Origin: Duganella fentianensis
GTDB lineage: Bacteria > Pseudomonadota > Gammaproteobacteria > Burkholderiales > Burkholderiaceae_D
Direction of reading: 5' to 3'
Assembly: GCF_009857835.1 (NCBI RefSeq)
Contig: NZ_WWCL01000001.1
Location: 1,178,001-1,242,000 of the forward strand
Length of the DNA stretch: 64,000 nt
The notes below the pieces were generated by a model, which did no database searches, was not told the DNA's origin, and saw only the letters and a program-made list of their open reading frames with translations. Numbering within the stretch: position 1 is the first letter of the stretch; each line of letters starts with the position of its first letter. The translations under genes and the position numbers were made by a program. Below are positions 62,642 through 64,000 of this stretch, piece after piece.

Positions 62642-63655
62642 CTAGTCAGCGACCAGCACGATCTTGCCGCGTGCGCGGTTACTCTCGATCAGCGCGTGCG
62701 CGCGCTTCAGATTGTCCGCATTCAGGCTGCCGAATATCTGCGTCAGCGTGGTGTGCAGCACACCCGTTTCCACCAGTTTGGCCACATCGTTGAGCAGGCG
62801 GTGCTGGGCGATCATGTCGCTGGTCTGGAACATCGAACGGGTGAACATGAATTCCCAGTGCAGCGAAACGCTCTTGCGCTTGAGCAGGCGGATATCGAGA
62901 CTGTCGGGATCATCGATCAGCGCCACCTTGCCCTGCGGTGCTACCAGTTCGGCAATCGCGGCCCAGTGCTGGTCGGTCTGGTTCAGGCTGGCCACATAGG
63001 TGACGGGCGGCAGACCCAGACGGGCGATTTCTTCCTGCAGCGGCTTGCTGTGGTCGAGCACATGGTGGGCGCCCAGCTCGCGTACCCAGTCCGCCGTTTC
63101 AGGGCGCGAGGCGGTGCCGATCACGGTCAGCCCCGTCAGCTGGCGCGCCAGCTGCACGAGGATGGAACCTACGCCGCCGGCCGCACCGATTACCAGCAGC
63201 GACTGGCCCGTCTGGCCCTTGTCGCGGCGCACTTCCAGCCGTTCGAACAGCAGCTCCCATGCCGTGATGGCGGTCAGGGGCAGGGCAGCGGCCTGGGCGA
63301 AATCCAGATTGACCGGCTTGTGGCCGACGATGCGTTCATCCACCAGATGCAGCGCGCTATTGGTGCCAGCGCGGGTCAGATCGCCCGCATACCAGACCTG
63401 ATCACCGGGCTTGAACAGCGTCACATCGGGACCGACGGCGCGCACGATGCCGGCGGCATCCCAGCCCAGCACTTTGTCGCTGCCTTCGGCCGGTGCCACG
63501 TTGCGGCGGATTTTCACATCGACGGGATTGACGGATACGGCGCGCACTTCCACCAGCAGATCGCGCCCCTGCGCGACGGGATCCGGCAGCTCGACATCGA
63601 TCAGGGCGGCGGCATCGTGGATAGGCAGGGACTTGCGGTAGGCAACAGCTTGCAT
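62642..63655 (-). CDS. Zinc-type alcohol dehydrogenase-like MDR protein (quinone oxidoreductase group)
   Basis: A 337-residue medium-chain reductase. The GroES-like domain (LLVEVRAVSVNPVDVKIRRN) is followed by the NADPH Rossmann domain (LLVIGAAGGVGSILVQLARQLTGLTVIGTAS). Catalytic-zinc ligands are absent, as in quinone oxidoreductases and the zinc-binding alcohol dehydrogenase family (ZADH/YogA type). The ATG at 63655 with GGAG upstream is used instead of 63667. Divergent from a LysR gene, which likely regulates it. Confidence 0.92.
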   Translation of the reverse strand: MQAVAYRKSLPIHDAAALIDVELPDPVAQGRDLLVEVRAVSVNPVDVKIRRNVAPAEGSDKVLGWDAAGIVRAVGPDVTLFKPGDQVWYAGDLTRAGTNSALHLVDERIVGHKPVNLDFAQAAALPLTAITAWELLFERLEVRRDKGQTGQSLLVIGAAGGVGSILVQLARQLTGLTVIGTASRPETADWVRELGAHHVLDHSKPLQEEIARLGLPPVTYVASLNQTDQHWAAIAELVAPQGKVALIDDPDSLDIRLLKRKSVSLHWEFMFTRSMFQTSDMIAQHRLLNDVAKLVETGVLHTTLTQIFGSLNADNLKRAHALIESNRARGKIVLVAD

Positions 63656-63704
63656 GGATAGCTCCATAAAGTAGGGAATGGGCGTATGATGATTTATTCT
63701 GAAT

Positions 63705-63742
63705 CTTTGAAAAAGCCGGTGTTCGATGAAATACTTTCAAAG
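63705..63742. promoter_or_regulatory. Inverted repeat between MDR gene and lysR
   Basis: CTTTGAAA (63705-63712) and TTTCAAAG (63735-63742) are exact inverted arms 22 bp apart in the 99-bp divergent gap. The right arm precedes the lysR start and holds its AAAGGA ribosome-binding site. It is a candidate LysR-binding element. Confidence 0.45.
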
Positions 63743-63754
63743 GAATTTTGAAAA

Positions 63755-64000
63755 TTGCTAAGACTCGATGATCTGACCGTGTTTGTCCGCACGGCCGATA
63801 GCGGCAGCCTGTCGGCGGCGGCACGGGAGCTGGCGATATCCCCGGCGCTGGCCAGCGCCGCGCTGAAGCGGCTGGAAGCGGCGCTGGGCTGGCGCCTGCT
63901 GGCGCGCACCACGCGTAGCCTGCGCCTGACGGAAGAAGGGGCAAACTATTTGCGCCATGCGCGCGAAGCGCTGCGGCTGCTGCAGGAAGGACAGGAAGCT
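63755..64000 (+). CDS. LysR-family transcriptional regulator (5' part)
   Basis: The frame is open at the window end. Its 82 visible codons are a LysR helix-turn-helix: LDDLTVFVRTADSGSLSAAARELAISPALASAALKRLEAALGWRLLARTTRSLRLTEEG. The start is a TTG at 63755: an in-frame stop (TGA, 63749-63751) excludes anything upstream, and AAAGGA lies ~10 bp before. Divergent from the MDR oxidoreductase gene. The effector domain lies outside the window. Confidence 0.88.
   Translation, partial: MLRLDDLTVFVRTADSGSLSAAARELAISPALASAALKRLEAALGWRLLARTTRSLRLTEEGANYLRHAREALRLLQEGQEA

Overview
The window is a GC-rich bacterial chromosome segment with dense genes and short gaps. Gene content and order point to a betaproteobacterium of the order Burkholderiales, most likely family Oxalobacteraceae (Massilia, Duganella, Janthinobacterium and relatives). 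The markers are a tandem cphA'-cphA pair, a DUF2863 protein, the TCA block mdh / gntR-sdhCDAB-sdhE-gltA, odhA-odhB-lpd, and surE-pcm-nlpD-rpoS. The assignment is by inference; no rRNA is present. I saw no tRNA, rRNA, IS element, prophage or CRISPR array.

Layout. 0-3.2 kb: the end of a C-terminally short cyanophycin synthetase homologue (cphA') followed by full-length cphA and a terminator. 3.3-10.5 kb: a monofunctional catalase, a LysR regulator divergent from an acetyl-CoA hydrolase/CoA-transferase, a cytosolic-carboxypeptidase-like M14 peptidase, a CYTH protein, a small membrane protein and a DUF2863 protein. 10.6-22.4 kb: a central-carbon supercluster. On the minus strand lie mdh, a CitE-like lyase, an MliC-like periplasmic protein and acnA; on the plus strand lie a GntR/UTRA regulator, sdhCDAB, sdhE and gltA. 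22.6-27.1 kb: a chemoreceptor, an orphan BlaI-type repressor with a perfect palindrome, and an MBL-fold protein divergent from a LysR gene. 27.4-33.4 kb: the 2-oxoglutarate dehydrogenase genes odhA-odhB-(PspC/SHOCT)-lpdA. 33.5-37.7 kb: zapE, a coiled-coil periplasmic protein, a DUF465 protein and a DinG-like Fe-S helicase.

37.8-40.4 kb is the most unusual part: a two-gene operon of a TIR-domain protein and a 646-residue protein. The latter joins a KGGVGR-type (MinD/ParA-like) ATPase domain with a destroyed P-loop to kinesin-light-chain-type TPRs. It sits as an island between housekeeping genes and looks like a signalling or defence module. 40.5-45.6 kb: surE-pcm-nlpD-rpoS and rlmD. 45.6-47.5 kb: a divergent SDR/LysR pair. 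47.6-59.8 kb: an envelope block with a thioester-bearing alpha-2-macroglobulin, PbpC, a small secreted protein and a giant DUF748 (AsmA-like) protein. 59.8-64 kb: an RhtA-like exporter, AlaC-like aminotransferase, an unknown membrane protein, a quinone-oxidoreductase-like MDR protein and the start of a divergent LysR gene that runs off the window.

Together the two TCA blocks encode citrate synthase, aconitase, the 2-oxoglutarate dehydrogenase complex, succinate dehydrogenase and malate dehydrogenase. Several intercistronic gaps carry strong hairpins that may tune stoichiometry. Start codons were chosen by Shine-Dalgarno position and family alignment from memory; several differ from the longest possible reading frame.
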